NCBI GenBank assembly: GCA_002727195.1
Contig: PBWH01000023.1
Location: 196,531-260,530, forward strand
Direction of reading: 5' to 3'
DNA: 64,000 bases
Source of the DNA: Gemmatimonadota bacterium
GTDB taxonomy: Bacteria > Latescibacterota > UBA2968
The first letter of the stretch is position 1; every line of letters begins with the position of its first letter. The notes beneath the pieces were generated by a model. The model ran no database searches. It was not told the origin of the DNA and saw only the letters and a list, made by a program, of their open reading frames with translations. The position numbers and the translations under genes are program-made. Positions 44,102-52,091 of this stretch are shown here, in pieces.

Positions 44102-45172
44102 CTAGCCGCTCATAACCTCGTGGGTGCGGTCGTCACCTCGCAGCGGAAAATCGACGAACTGGCCGTCCTTGTGGTGTGAGGCGTGCATCGCGACGATCGC
44201 CTCGAACGTATGACGGCCCTCTTCCGAGGGATACGGGAAGGGGGCTGTTCCGTCCAGGTGCTGCACGATCTCGTCCACAGCGATGTCCATTCCCGACGGT
44301 GTCTTCGTTGTCGGCCAGCTATCCACGGACCGTTCGCGTTCCACGATGCCCTGCAGCTGGTTCGCGTGACCATACATCTCGACGGTCGCTTCCAGGGGGG
44401 TGGCAATCACCCGGCCCAGCGTACCGTTGATGCTGATCGAAGGTGGAGTCGTCGCGTAGTCCCCGGCATCCACCGTGACGTGTAGTCCGCCCTCCATAAT
44501 CAGAGTCCCCCATCCTCCGGGGTCCGTAAACGCATCCCCTCGGCAGTCCGGCTTTCCAGCCAGGTCGAGGTGAGCGGAGACGCGTTCGATCTTCCTTCCC
44601 GTCAGCATGATCAAGCCGTCGATCATGTGCGTGCCGACATTGCCCAGTCGACCGTTTCCCCACTGCAGGTTACACGACGTCAATTCGCCTAGGTCACCTG
44701 ATGCGATCAGGTCGCGAAGCTTTCGGTGGTTGCCGTTGAATCGTTTCTGGTGGTTCAGGACGAGTAATACACCCGCCTTGTCGCAGGCTTCTACCATCCG
44801 ATCCGCATCATCGATCGTCACGGCGATCGGCTTCTCGCAGTAGACGGCTTTGACGCCCGCATCGACACAGGCCAATGTGATTTCGGCGTGATACGGCGTG
44901 TAGGTGGCGACGCTGACGATGTCGAAGGATTCCTTCTCCAGCAGGTCCGACCACAACTCATAGGTCCGTGCATTGGTTCGCTGTTCAAAGCGCTCACGTC
45001 TGCCCGGATCACGACTGCTTCCAGCGATCAAATCCACTCTTGGATGGTTTTCGTAAGCCGCGGAATGCGTTCCGTCCAGGTTCTCGACTTTCTGTCCGAG
45101 GGCGTCTCCTGATACCTGGTCGGCGGCGCCGATGAATCCGAGTCCGATGATGCCTGCGCTATACTGAGCCAC
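44102..45172 (-). CDS. Gfo/Idh/MocA family oxidoreductase
   Basis: 356 residues. The NAD(P) fold AGIIGLGFIGAADQVSG is followed by an insertion after GFIGAAD. The family Lys is in VYCEKPIAVTIDDAD and the His region is GNVGTHMIDGLIMLTG. Probably oxidises a sugar or inositol derivative. A truncated acetyltransferase lies 13 bases after its start region on the same strand. Confidence 0.92.
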   Translation of the reverse strand: MAQYSAGIIGLGFIGAADQVSGDALGQKVENLDGTHSAAYENHPRVDLIAGSSRDPGRRERFEQRTNARTYELWSDLLEKESFDIVSVATYTPYHAEITLACVDAGVKAVYCEKPIAVTIDDADRMVEACDKAGVLLVLNHQKRFNGNHRKLRDLIASGDLGELTSCNLQWGNGRLGNVGTHMIDGLIMLTGRKIERVSAHLDLAGKPDCRGDAFTDPGGWGTLIMEGGLHVTVDAGDYATTPPSISINGTLGRVIATPLEATVEMYGHANQLQGIVERERSVDSWPTTKTPSGMDIAVDEIVQHLDGTAPFPYPSEEGRHTFEAIVAMHASHHKDGQFVDFPLRGDDRTHEVMSG

Positions 45173-45185
45173 TTGAGATCTCCGC

Positions 45186-45545
45186 CTAGGTGAACTGACC
45201 GGTCAACACATCCGACACGACCGGGTCGGTGAATCCGAGCTTTTTGGCAACCCGTGCAGACGCCGGGTTCGCCCCGTCACATTCCCAATGAGGTACACAC
45301 TGGCGCTCCAGCGCCATCTGAATGAAGCGCGAAGCCGTCGCCGTGGCCAAGCCCTTTCCGTGATGGTCCTTTGCTGTCTCGATCCCGATGCCACACATCC
45401 CAGGGCTGACATATTCGGCCGTGCACCAGCAGATCACCTCGTCTCCGATGGTCGCCGCGTACCCGAAACCGTTCGCCCTTCGATACGACGTGTTTTTCTC
45501 CTGCTGTAGTCCAGATTCCTCATCCAGTGACTGACGACGTCTACT
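45186..45545 (-). pseudogene. GNAT acetyltransferase, N-terminally truncated
   Basis: NGFGYAATIGDEVICWCTAE, GIGIETAKDHHGKGLATATA and NPASARVAKKLGF are the C-terminal half of a GNAT acetyltransferase with its acetyl-CoA loop (HHGKGLA). Upstream the frame enters a family-D repeat (APFILSRRRQ) and then the antisense of the next gene, with no usable start codon. About half of the domain is missing. Confidence 0.65.
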
Positions 45546-45560
45546 CAGGATGAACGGTGC
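45538..45560. repeat. Partial family-D repeat at the truncation point of the acetyltransferase
   Basis: CTACTCAGGATGAACGGTGC, close to the end units at 31670 and 48059. It lies at the breakpoint. Confidence 0.55.
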
Positions 45561-46423
45561 TAATCCTTCGGGATCACGCGGATCTCGAAGAGTTTGGGCC
45601 AGAGTTTGCCCGTGACAAAGATGCGGTCGTTTTCGGCGTCGTAGGCGATGCCGTTCATGACGGCATCCGGTTCGTCGCCTCGGTCCTCGGCCGGCAGTAT
45701 GCCTGTGAGGTCGACCCATCCCACCACGCGACCTGTGAGGGCGTTGATTCGGGCGATTTGATCGGTGCCCCAGATGTTTGCCCAAACCTCGCCCTTGATG
45801 AACTCCAGCTCGTTCAGACGGAAGACGAGCCCCCGGTTGTCACGAACGTCCACGCGGGCAGCCTCATTCAGCGACTGGCTGTCCCGGAGGTAGAGGGTGC
45901 TCGTGCCATCGCTCATGACGAACCGAGCGCCGTCGTGAGTGATGCCCCACCCTTCGCTGGTGTAGACGAACTCCCGCTTGAGTTGGAATGTGGTGAGGTC
46001 GTAAACGAAGCCGATCTGTGACCGCCAGGTCAGCTGGACGATCTCGTCACCAAGAATGGCGATCCCTTCGCCGAAGTACGGGCGGTCCAGTTGCAGGGAC
46101 TGGATCACCTCACCCGTTTCGAGGGCCACCTTGCGCAGGGTCGAGATTCCGTTGGCCGAACTCCCGGGACCGAAGTAGGGCTGCTGCCCCGTTCCCTCGT
46201 ACAGAAACCCGTTGTGGTAGACGAGGCCCTGGGTGAACGCTTCCGAATCGTGATCGAAGGTGTTGACGATCTCGTAGGTGTAGACGGGAATGTCGATAGA
46301 CGCCGTCGAATCTGTGGGCGAGAAGGAGTTGCCCAGCTCGTCCGGTGACAGGTGAGGGTAGCGCTCACAGGAGGCGCACAACAGGCACGCCAGCGCGAAG
46401 ACCCGTATGGTCCAGACGCCCAT
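45560..46423 (-). CDS. Glutaminyl-peptide cyclotransferase (glutamine cyclotransferase family)
   Basis: About 287 residues from the ATG at 46423. An N-terminal hydrophobic stretch ending ACLLCASCERY suggests secretion, possibly as a lipoprotein. The five-bladed beta-propeller features DHDSEAFTQGLVYHNGFLYE, YFGEGIAI, LTWRS, EGWGITHDG, DNRGL-FRLNELEFIKG and AEDR-GDEPDAVMNGIAYD are characteristic. Converts N-terminal Gln to pyroglutamate. The start abuts the stop of the cyclophilin gene, so the two are likely co-translated. Confidence 0.88.
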   Translation of the reverse strand: MGVWTIRVFALACLLCASCERYPHLSPDELGNSFSPTDSTASIDIPVYTYEIVNTFDHDSEAFTQGLVYHNGFLYEGTGQQPYFGPGSSANGISTLRKVALETGEVIQSLQLDRPYFGEGIAILGDEIVQLTWRSQIGFVYDLTTFQLKREFVYTSEGWGITHDGARFVMSDGTSTLYLRDSQSLNEAARVDVRDNRGLVFRLNELEFIKGEVWANIWGTDQIARINALTGRVVGWVDLTGILPAEDRGDEPDAVMNGIAYDAENDRIFVTGKLWPKLFEIRVIPKD

Positions 46424-46426
46424 CAC

Positions 46427-46918
46427 TTACTCCTGTTCGACTCGTACGGTTTTATGTACGCAGACGGGCTCGACAGGGACGTCCTCGTAGTGGCTGACTG
46501 AGGTCGTTTCCACCTGGGCGATCTCGTCGACCACGTCCATTCCCTCCATCACTTTCGCGAAGACCGCGTAGCCGAAGTTGGCCTCGCTGTGGTCGAGGTT
46601 CGTGTTGTCGCGGAGGTTCACGAAGAACTGTGACGTCGCACTGTCGATCTCATTCGTACGTGCCATCGAGAGGGTTCCCCGCTCGTTGTTCAGGCCGTTG
46701 TCCGCTTCGTTCTTGATCTTGTCGCGTGTCGGCTTCTGTTTCATTTCCATCGTGAAGCCGCCGCCCTGGATGACGAAGTTGGGGATCACACGATGAAACA
46801 CCGTCCCATCGAAGTGGCCGTCGTCGACATACTGGAGGAAATTCTCGACGGTGATGGGGGCTTTGTCGGGATAGAGTTCGAGGGTGATGTCACCGTGGGT
46901 TGTTTCGAGTTTTACCAT
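46427..46918 (-). CDS. Cyclophilin-type peptidyl-prolyl cis-trans isomerase
   Basis: 163 residues, cytoplasmic by lack of signal peptide. MVKLETTHGDITLELYPDKA, FDGTVFHRVIPNFVIQGGG, and the Gln/Phe segment SATSQFFVNL give the active-site Arg, Phe and Gln; the Trp of human cyclophilin is absent, as is usual in this short bacterial type. Catalyses prolyl bond isomerisation in folding. Confidence 0.95.
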   Translation of the reverse strand: MVKLETTHGDITLELYPDKAPITVENFLQYVDDGHFDGTVFHRVIPNFVIQGGGFTMEMKQKPTRDKIKNEADNGLNNERGTLSMARTNEIDSATSQFFVNLRDNTNLDHSEANFGYAVFAKVMEGMDVVDEIAQVETTSVSHYEDVPVEPVCVHKTVRVEQE

Positions 46919-46935
46919 CGTTTCTCCAAAGTCAA

Positions 46936-47188
46936 AAGAAGACCACGAAAAGACACGAAATACACGAAATGGGCGTTGCTAGTAGATCAGTTTGATAATC
47001 GGAGCTGTTGCGTCTCCGGAAGATGGAAAAATCAGGGGAAGACCACGAAATACACGAAAAGGGTGCAGCAAGAGGGCCCAGTCCGAAAATCGGGACGCCG
47101 CGTTCTCCCTAGATACGAGGAGTCGGTGGTTCTGCACACTGTTCGAGTCTGAGTGTCCTTTCGTGTATTTCGTGGTCTTCTTTAGGTT
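46936..47188. repeat. Three-copy family-A variant with an inverted copy
   Basis: GACCACGAAAAGACACGAAA (46936-46971), GACCACGAAATACACGAAAA (47037-47065), and a reverse complement TTTCGTGTATTTCGTGGTC (47157-47188). These occupy most of the 277-base gap. No gene was found here. Confidence 0.7.
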
Positions 47189-47195
47189 TGATTTT

Positions 47196-47993
47196 TCAGT
47201 ATCTCTCGTCGACCAGCCAGGCTTCTTCGGGATGATCTTCCCAACGTTTACGTAGGATCTGTTCGTTCGGGCAGAATTCTTTCTGATAAGCGATGCCGCC
47301 GTGAGAGATGTTCAGGCTTACGGCCATCTCGTCCTCAGAGTCGACCCAGTGCGGCGTCAGGAGCTGATTCCACAGGATGTCGCCCGGTTCCATGCGGTAG
47401 GTGAGGATCAGGTCTGGGTCGAACCCCGGTGGGACCTCGACACGGTAGTCACCGCGGTTGTCGACGATGTCCTGTACTGCGGCGTGTCCTTCAGGATCCC
47501 TGAAGCCGTTGAAGACCTTTACACCGTGGACCTGCCAAGCGACCACGTGAGAGACGTCGACGTGGTAGGTCGAACTGCAGTTCTTTCCGGAGATGAAGAA
47601 GATCGGGTAGCAGCGTTGCCACGTCAGACCGACGCTGGACAGGAAAGTCCGCCAGGGGATCATCACATCCTTTTGGAAATCGTGGAGGAATCCGCCCTTG
47701 CCGTAGAAGTTGTGGAGGAAGAAGTTCGCGAGGCTGAAGGGCAGGTCAACGATCTCTTCCAGCGGTGCTGTCTTGAACTTCTCGATCAGCTTGTCCTTCT
47801 CGTCACCGTCGTCCATTCCCAGAAACTGCACGCGTGAATCCGGATTCTTGCGCAGGATGTCGACGATCTCTTCAGCCGATGGCATCGGTGTGTCGAACGC
47901 GATGAGCTTCGGTCCGATCAGGAAGTTTCGGCGGTCGCTCCACACGGAGAGGAAATCTTCGGGGGTGCGGGCTGTGAAGGGGAATTCGGGCAT
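47196..47993 (-). CDS. Cupin-8/JmjC-like Fe(II)/2OG oxygenase
   Basis: 265 residues from the ATG at 47993 (MPEFPFTARTPEDFLSVW). STYHVDVSHVVAWQVHGVKV matches the JmjC fold (His-x-Asp iron ligands, then the Gly-x-Lys-x-Phe strand), and TPHWVDSEDEMAVSLNIS gives the distal His. These proteins hydroxylate proteins or small molecules. The longer frame to 48032 (YRGTVLSLHIP) is translated from a repeat and rejected. Lies downstream of the HAD/HD pair on the same strand. Confidence 0.78.
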   Translation of the reverse strand: MPEFPFTARTPEDFLSVWSDRRNFLIGPKLIAFDTPMPSAEEIVDILRKNPDSRVQFLGMDDGDEKDKLIEKFKTAPLEEIVDLPFSLANFFLHNFYGKGGFLHDFQKDVMIPWRTFLSSVGLTWQRCYPIFFISGKNCSSTYHVDVSHVVAWQVHGVKVFNGFRDPEGHAAVQDIVDNRGDYRVEVPPGFDPDLILTYRMEPGDILWNQLLTPHWVDSEDEMAVSLNISHGGIAYQKEFCPNEQILRKRWEDHPEEAWLVDERY

Positions 47994-48007
47994 TGGAATA
48001 TGTAGGC

Positions 48008-48075
48008 TTAAGACCGTCCCTCGATATACCACGCCTTCGCGCCAAAGCGCTCGACGCGGTTACTCGGGATGAACG
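48008..48075. repeat. Dispersed repeat, family D
   Basis: GTCCCTCGATATACCACGCC and TTACTCGGGATGAACGGTG. It supplies the last residues (TVHPE) and TAA of the HAD gene. Confidence 0.7.
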
Positions 48076-48659
48076 GTGAGTATTCGTTCGCGGATGTCAT
48101 CGGGGCCTTTGGCGATCTGGGCCTGGAGGTCGCACGTTCGGGCGGCGGAAACGTTGATCTCGTTGTCGTCGAAGAACAGGATGCGATTTGGCTCTACTTG
48201 AAGCTCACGGATCACGTTCTCGAAGGCTTCGCGATCAGGTTTCAGCAGGCCGGTCTGGTGCGAGGGGAAGTGGGTGTCGATCAGACGCCCCAACCCCATT
48301 TCCTCCGTCAGCTTTGGCCAATGGGTGGCGTTGGTGTTGCTCATCGTGGCCAGCCTGTAGTCGGGCCGAAGGTCCACGAGCAGATCTTCCACGCCATCGA
48401 ACAAGCCATCGATCCAGGTTTCGAATGCCTTTAGAAACGTATTGGCGTCGATCGACAGGCCGAATTCGGCGATGGTCGCGTCAGCGAACGCCTGGCTGTC
48501 AATCCTCCCGCTCTCGAATGCGCGAACAGACTCTGAGGTCAGCCACTTCTCCCACAATGCCTGTTCGGAGAGGTCACCAGGTGTCCAATCAAGCATTGTC
48601 TGGACGCCGGTCAGCCGGACCAGAACGCCTCCCAGGTCGAACAGGATGACGTCGGCTAT
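48060..48659 (-). CDS. HAD-superfamily hydrolase
   Basis: About 199 residues. Motif I is ADVILFDLGGVLVRLTG, but it lies upstream of the first ATG (48596). The frame containing motif I reaches an ATA at 48659 whose last two bases form part of the TAG of the HD gene (ATAG). Motif II is RLATMSNTNATH, motif III Lys is in GLLKPDREAF and motif IV is ILFFDDNEIN. Probably a small-molecule phosphatase or dehalogenase-type hydrolase. Resembles HAD-IA phosphatases with an alpha-helical cap. Confidence 0.85.
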   Translation of the reverse strand: MADVILFDLGGVLVRLTGVQTMLDWTPGDLSEQALWEKWLTSESVRAFESGRIDSQAFADATIAEFGLSIDANTFLKAFETWIDGLFDGVEDLLVDLRPDYRLATMSNTNATHWPKLTEEMGLGRLIDTHFPSHQTGLLKPDREAFENVIRELQVEPNRILFFDDNEINVSAARTCDLQAQIAKGPDDIRERILTVHPE

Positions 48660-49207
48660 GCGTCCGATTTCAGTCCCGCCTCGAGATGGGGCCGGAAGTG
48701 CTCGAAGTCGGGGGTGATCATCTCCGGGTCCTTTGCCCGCTCATCGTATCGTCTCAGTTGTACCGCATCGGCGTAGTGCGGGTTCTCTTCGAACGCGCGC
48801 GCCTGGACGTCGGTGAACGGCCCGCCTTGCAGTTCAAGGCTTCTCACGGATACGGGGGACAGGGTTGCGAAGTAGTCCGACTCGGTGGCGCACAAGTATC
48901 GCTTCGCGGCGACGTGCAGCTTTCCGGGCTCCGTGACGGCCGGGATGAAGTGCTCTTCGAGAATACGAGATCCCACCAGTTCGTGTCGGCCATCCGCTTC
49001 TCGGTCTACCGAGTCTTCCGACTCGTCCGAGACGTGACCGTAATCGTGGAGCAGGGATGCGGCGATCAAGGTCGCAGGTTTGCCCTCCTGTTCGGTCAGG
49101 TGGGCGGCCTGGAGCGCGTGCTGGGACTGCGTGACGGCCTCGCCGCCGTCGTATAGCGCGTCGCCGTTGCGGTGAAAGGCGTCGAATATGGTGTCGATGA
49201 TGTTCAT
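48656..49207 (-). CDS. HD-domain oxygenase, PhnZ/TmpB-like (phosphonate-degradation-type HDIG protein)
   Basis: 183 residues. It aligns by eye with PhnZ, the mixed-valent di-iron oxygenase that cleaves C-P bonds: Tyr19, Glu23, His30, His54-Asp55 (SLLHDYGH), His75, His98, Lys102 (KLHVAAKRYL) and Asp155 follow the PhnZ set Y24, E27, H34, H58-D59, H80, H104, K108, D161 with nearly identical spacing. The LSPVSVRSLELQGGP segment is characteristic of this group. The gene overlaps the HAD hydrolase gene, implying joint function. The substrate could be a phosphonate or an inositol-like polyol. Confidence 0.82.
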   Translation of the reverse strand: MNIIDTIFDAFHRNGDALYDGGEAVTQSQHALQAAHLTEQEGKPATLIAASLLHDYGHVSDESEDSVDREADGRHELVGSRILEEHFIPAVTEPGKLHVAAKRYLCATESDYFATLSPVSVRSLELQGGPFTDVQARAFEENPHYADAVQLRRYDERAKDPEMITPDFEHFRPHLEAGLKSDA

Positions 49208-49235
49208 GTGGGTTCCTTGCGTTCACTTCCGCCCG

Positions 49236-49320
49236 GGCCCTCACCCGCCTTGCGGACGCTAAACCAGGTCCGCAAGAATCCCTCTCCCGCTCGAAGGAGA
49301 GGGATTCTTGCGGGTTCTCC
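49236..49320. repeat. Dispersed repeat, family C, with long inverted arms
   Basis: GGGCCCTCACCCGCCTTGCGG, then AGAATCCCTCTCCCGCTCGA, and AAGGAGAGGGATTCTTGCGG, giving a strong hairpin between the MFS and HD genes. Confidence 0.65.
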
Positions 49321-49325
49321 TGTGG

Positions 49326-50507
49326 TCAGCCTCTAGTATCCTCTGTGGCGTACCGGTTGAATATAACAAGGACGACAAGGCCGACAAAGACGACGGCTAG
49401 GACGATGTTGAAGGTCCAGGCAGGGCTGACGGGCTCGAAGAGTTGCCCGATGATGAAGGGGATCGACATGCCTCCCGCGCTCGAGCCGACGAAGAACCAG
49501 CCGGTGACGCGGCCGGATATCGGCATTCGACGTTCGGCGAGCGATACGACGGTAGCGAACATCGGGGCAACGGCGAGTCCGGCAAGACAGGTGCACACCC
49601 ACAGGACGGTCACGCTTTCCGGGTAGAGAAGGATGGCGACCGAGGCGACGATCGTGCCGGCGAAACAGAGCAGAAGGATCGCGGGGGGTGGTGTGCGGGC
49701 GGCCAGCGGTATGCCAAGCAGTCTTCCCACCGTAAATGCGCCCCAGTAGGCGCTCGTGAGTCCGGCCGCGGATTCGGGCGACGCGAGCTCGAGCGTGACT
49801 GCGTAGGTGTAAATCCAGTTCCCGTAGCCGACCTCGATGCCGACCGCAGAAAACAACAGCGCGGCGACTAGGATGATCGTGAATCGATGTTCTGAGATCG
49901 TTTCAGCGTGACTATCGACGTGGTCGGCGATCTGCGGGCTCCTCAGGCTGCCCACGAACAGGATGAAGGGCACGAGGAGCGCGGCCAGAACCCAGTATGC
50001 TGACATCACCGATCCTTCACGAGCCAGGATTTCGGCGATGATCAGTGGCCCGATGAACGACCCGATGCCGAAGGCGAAGTGCAGGCCATTCATCCACGGT
50101 CCGAGGCCGGTGGGGTAGAGCCAGACGAGAAGTGTGTTCCCCCCCGCGTCCACAGATCCCTCCCCGAAGCCGAGTGCATACAGGAGCGCAATAAGAGGCA
50201 AGATCGACGGGGAGAGCGGCACGAGCGCCATACAGATCGCCATCAGCGAGAGCATGCCCGCCATCAGGGCGTTGCCGGCGTAGCGGTCGAAGAATCGACC
50301 CCCGAGCAGGACTCCTGTGAGGTATCCCGCCGATCGGGCGACGAAGATGGAGCTGAGTGCGTTGAGCGGAGCGCCGGTCAGTTCGGCGAGGCCGGGAAGG
50401 GTGGGCCCCAAGGACGCCAGGACCAATCCCAGGCCAATAAAGGCGCCGTAGTAGGAAAGCGTGGTGGCAAGACGGCCCGGATGGGCCGAAGAAGACGGGT
50501 CGGTCAC
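49326..50507 (-). CDS. MFS transporter
   Basis: 393 residues from a GTG at 50507 that overlaps the TGA of the upstream gene (GTGA). About 12 hydrophobic segments; the loop 2-3 motif region is VLLGGRFFDRYAGN. The longer open frame (to 50777) is the antisense of coding DNA. The C-terminal ATEDTRG looks repeat-derived. Co-translated with the exported-protein and PhyH genes upstream; it may import that system's substrate. Confidence 0.88.
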   Translation of the reverse strand: MTDPSSSAHPGRLATTLSYYGAFIGLGLVLASLGPTLPGLAELTGAPLNALSSIFVARSAGYLTGVLLGGRFFDRYAGNALMAGMLSLMAICMALVPLSPSILPLIALLYALGFGEGSVDAGGNTLLVWLYPTGLGPWMNGLHFAFGIGSFIGPLIIAEILAREGSVMSAYWVLAALLVPFILFVGSLRSPQIADHVDSHAETISEHRFTIILVAALLFSAVGIEVGYGNWIYTYAVTLELASPESAAGLTSAYWGAFTVGRLLGIPLAARTPPPAILLLCFAGTIVASVAILLYPESVTVLWVCTCLAGLAVAPMFATVVSLAERRMPISGRVTGWFFVGSSAGGMSIPFIIGQLFEPVSPAWTFNIVLAVVFVGLVVLVIFNRYATEDTRG

Positions 50508-51223
50508 TCGAAGGTGATCTTCCAGTAGTTGCTGAGCGTGATCGCTTTTTCGATCGTCGCGAAGAACTTGGTGTAGGGGAAGTTGTTGAGCATCGCACGC
50601 GTGAAGAGGGTCACCTTCGCGGGATACCAGGCCTGCTCGGCCCCGGATTCGTAAGTCACGTTCAAGACGACCTCTTTGATCTCGTCCTTGACATTTTTCC
50701 GGGGCAGGCCCGTCAGGCGTGCGTTGATCTCGAGCGGCATGCCTGTGCTCTCGTCGATCCAGGCCGTTCCTCGCCACCGACCGTCATCGGTCTTCTGGCT
50801 GTAGTCATAGGCGATGTGGGTGACCTCGCCATCCCGTCGTGACCGACCATTGGGACGGGCGGAAATGTCTGACTGGTGTGCAGGCAAAAACGGATTGTAC
50901 TGCGCCTTCATCCGGTAGGTCGGACGTTTCTGCTCGAACACATCGCCACGTATTTCCTCCGTCACATCCATCCCGTTCGTCCTCGACTCGACGAGGCTTA
51001 CATCGATGCTGCTCCCGATCTTGCGAAAAGCGACGGTGGTTTGGGTGACGATGTGACTTTTGTCCTCCGCCGCGTCGAACGTTTCCTCGCGCTCGACCCA
51101 TGTACCGGGAACCATGTCTCGATTATACGCTGCGATGGCGACCGCTCTCTGCCAGAGCGCGTCGCTGGCGGAGAGCGATGTCTGCAGAAACAGGATCGCG
51201 ATCAGAATGGTGGTCTTTCTCAT
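50504..51223 (-). CDS. Exported protein of unknown function
   Basis: 239 residues from the ATG at 51223, which overlaps the stop of the PhyH gene (ATGA). A signal peptide (MRKTTILIAILFLQTSLSAS) is followed by a beta-rich region (VTQTTVAFRKIGSSIDVSLV, TYRMKAQYNPFLP, RWRGTAWIDESTGMPLEINA). The strand pattern and WIDESTGMPL recall LolA/LolB-like or RseB-like lipoprotein-carrier folds, though the family is not certain. Periplasmic location is likely. Confidence 0.7.
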   Translation of the reverse strand: MRKTTILIAILFLQTSLSASDALWQRAVAIAAYNRDMVPGTWVEREETFDAAEDKSHIVTQTTVAFRKIGSSIDVSLVESRTNGMDVTEEIRGDVFEQKRPTYRMKAQYNPFLPAHQSDISARPNGRSRRDGEVTHIAYDYSQKTDDGRWRGTAWIDESTGMPLEINARLTGLPRKNVKDEIKEVVLNVTYESGAEQAWYPAKVTLFTRAMLNNFPYTKFFATIEKAITLSNYWKITFE

Positions 51224-52008
51224 TCGCGTCGCTCGTAGATAACCGGACAAACCTCTGTGTCGTCGATGAATGACGTCAGCCCCTGTCGTCGGTTGTCGAC
51301 AGGGCGACTGTTCTGTGTTCTCAGGTGAATCGCGAAATTGCGACGAGGCGCGTCCGACCGGTTCTCCCCGCTCCCGTGCACCGTGAAGCAGTCGTGTAGA
51401 CTGAGTCCTCCGGCCGACATCAGGGCAGCCTCTTCCTGCCACTGAGCACCAGACCGCAGGCTCAACCGTGCGCGTGTCGCGTCCAGGTCGCCACTGTGAA
51501 AGTCACTCCCTTTCAGGAGACCCCACCTGTGGGACCCCCGAACGAACCGCATTGGTCCGGATGCCTCATGAACGTCGGTCAGAGCGACCCATGCGGTCAA
51601 GAGTTCGCTTCCTTCTTCCCACGCCCCCCAATAGTTGCAGTCCTGATGCCAGCCAATGTTGATGCGCGTGGATTCTGTCTCTCTTCCGACAGGCTTGTAA
51701 AGCAGTTGAACCCACCAGACCTGTATTCGGTCGGCACCCGTAACCTCCGCGGCCAGTTCGCCGATTCGGGAATGGCTGATGAGATCGAGCACGCCCTGGC
51801 TGGCGAATTGGGGTTGTTCGATCTTGCAGAGGGTGTCGTCCGGGTCACCTGGATTCCAGGGGGATTTGTTGGGTGGGCGGCCGCGGTCGTAGTCGCCACG
51901 ACGAATGGCGTCCATCCCGTCGAGGGCGTTCTGGACGATGTCGGCCGGGAGGACGGGGGTGGGGTAGACGATGTAACCGTTCTGGTTGTACTGTTCGGAG
52001 GTGGGCAT
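51220..52008 (-). CDS. Phytanoyl-CoA dioxygenase (PhyH) family protein
   Basis: 262 residues. Fe ligands: His-x-Asp of GWHQDCNYWG and distal His in HDCFTVHGSGENRSDAPRR, with the 2OG Arg in PRRNFAIHL. The PMRFVRGSHRWG segment is the usual PhyH loop. First gene of a three-gene overlapping set with the exported protein and the MFS transporter. Confidence 0.87.
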   Translation of the reverse strand: MPTSEQYNQNGYIVYPTPVLPADIVQNALDGMDAIRRGDYDRGRPPNKSPWNPGDPDDTLCKIEQPQFASQGVLDLISHSRIGELAAEVTGADRIQVWWVQLLYKPVGRETESTRINIGWHQDCNYWGAWEEGSELLTAWVALTDVHEASGPMRFVRGSHRWGLLKGSDFHSGDLDATRARLSLRSGAQWQEEAALMSAGGLSLHDCFTVHGSGENRSDAPRRNFAIHLRTQNSRPVDNRRQGLTSFIDDTEVCPVIYERRE

Positions 52009-52091
52009 TTACACGCGAATTCTCATCGGGATGGGCCACCCCGAGCGGCACGCTCGGGGCGAGGGAGGCGACATTGGCATCGTAGCAAACC

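Noticed and set aside
45186..45785. Full 199-codon frame as an intact acetyltransferase
   Set aside because: Its first 80 or so residues are antisense of the glutamine cyclotransferase gene plus a repeat; only the C-terminal half is GNAT-like.
49326..50777. 483-codon frame taken as one long MFS protein
   Set aside because: The first 90 codons are another frame of the exported-protein gene; the GTG overlapping that gene's stop fits the MFS start.
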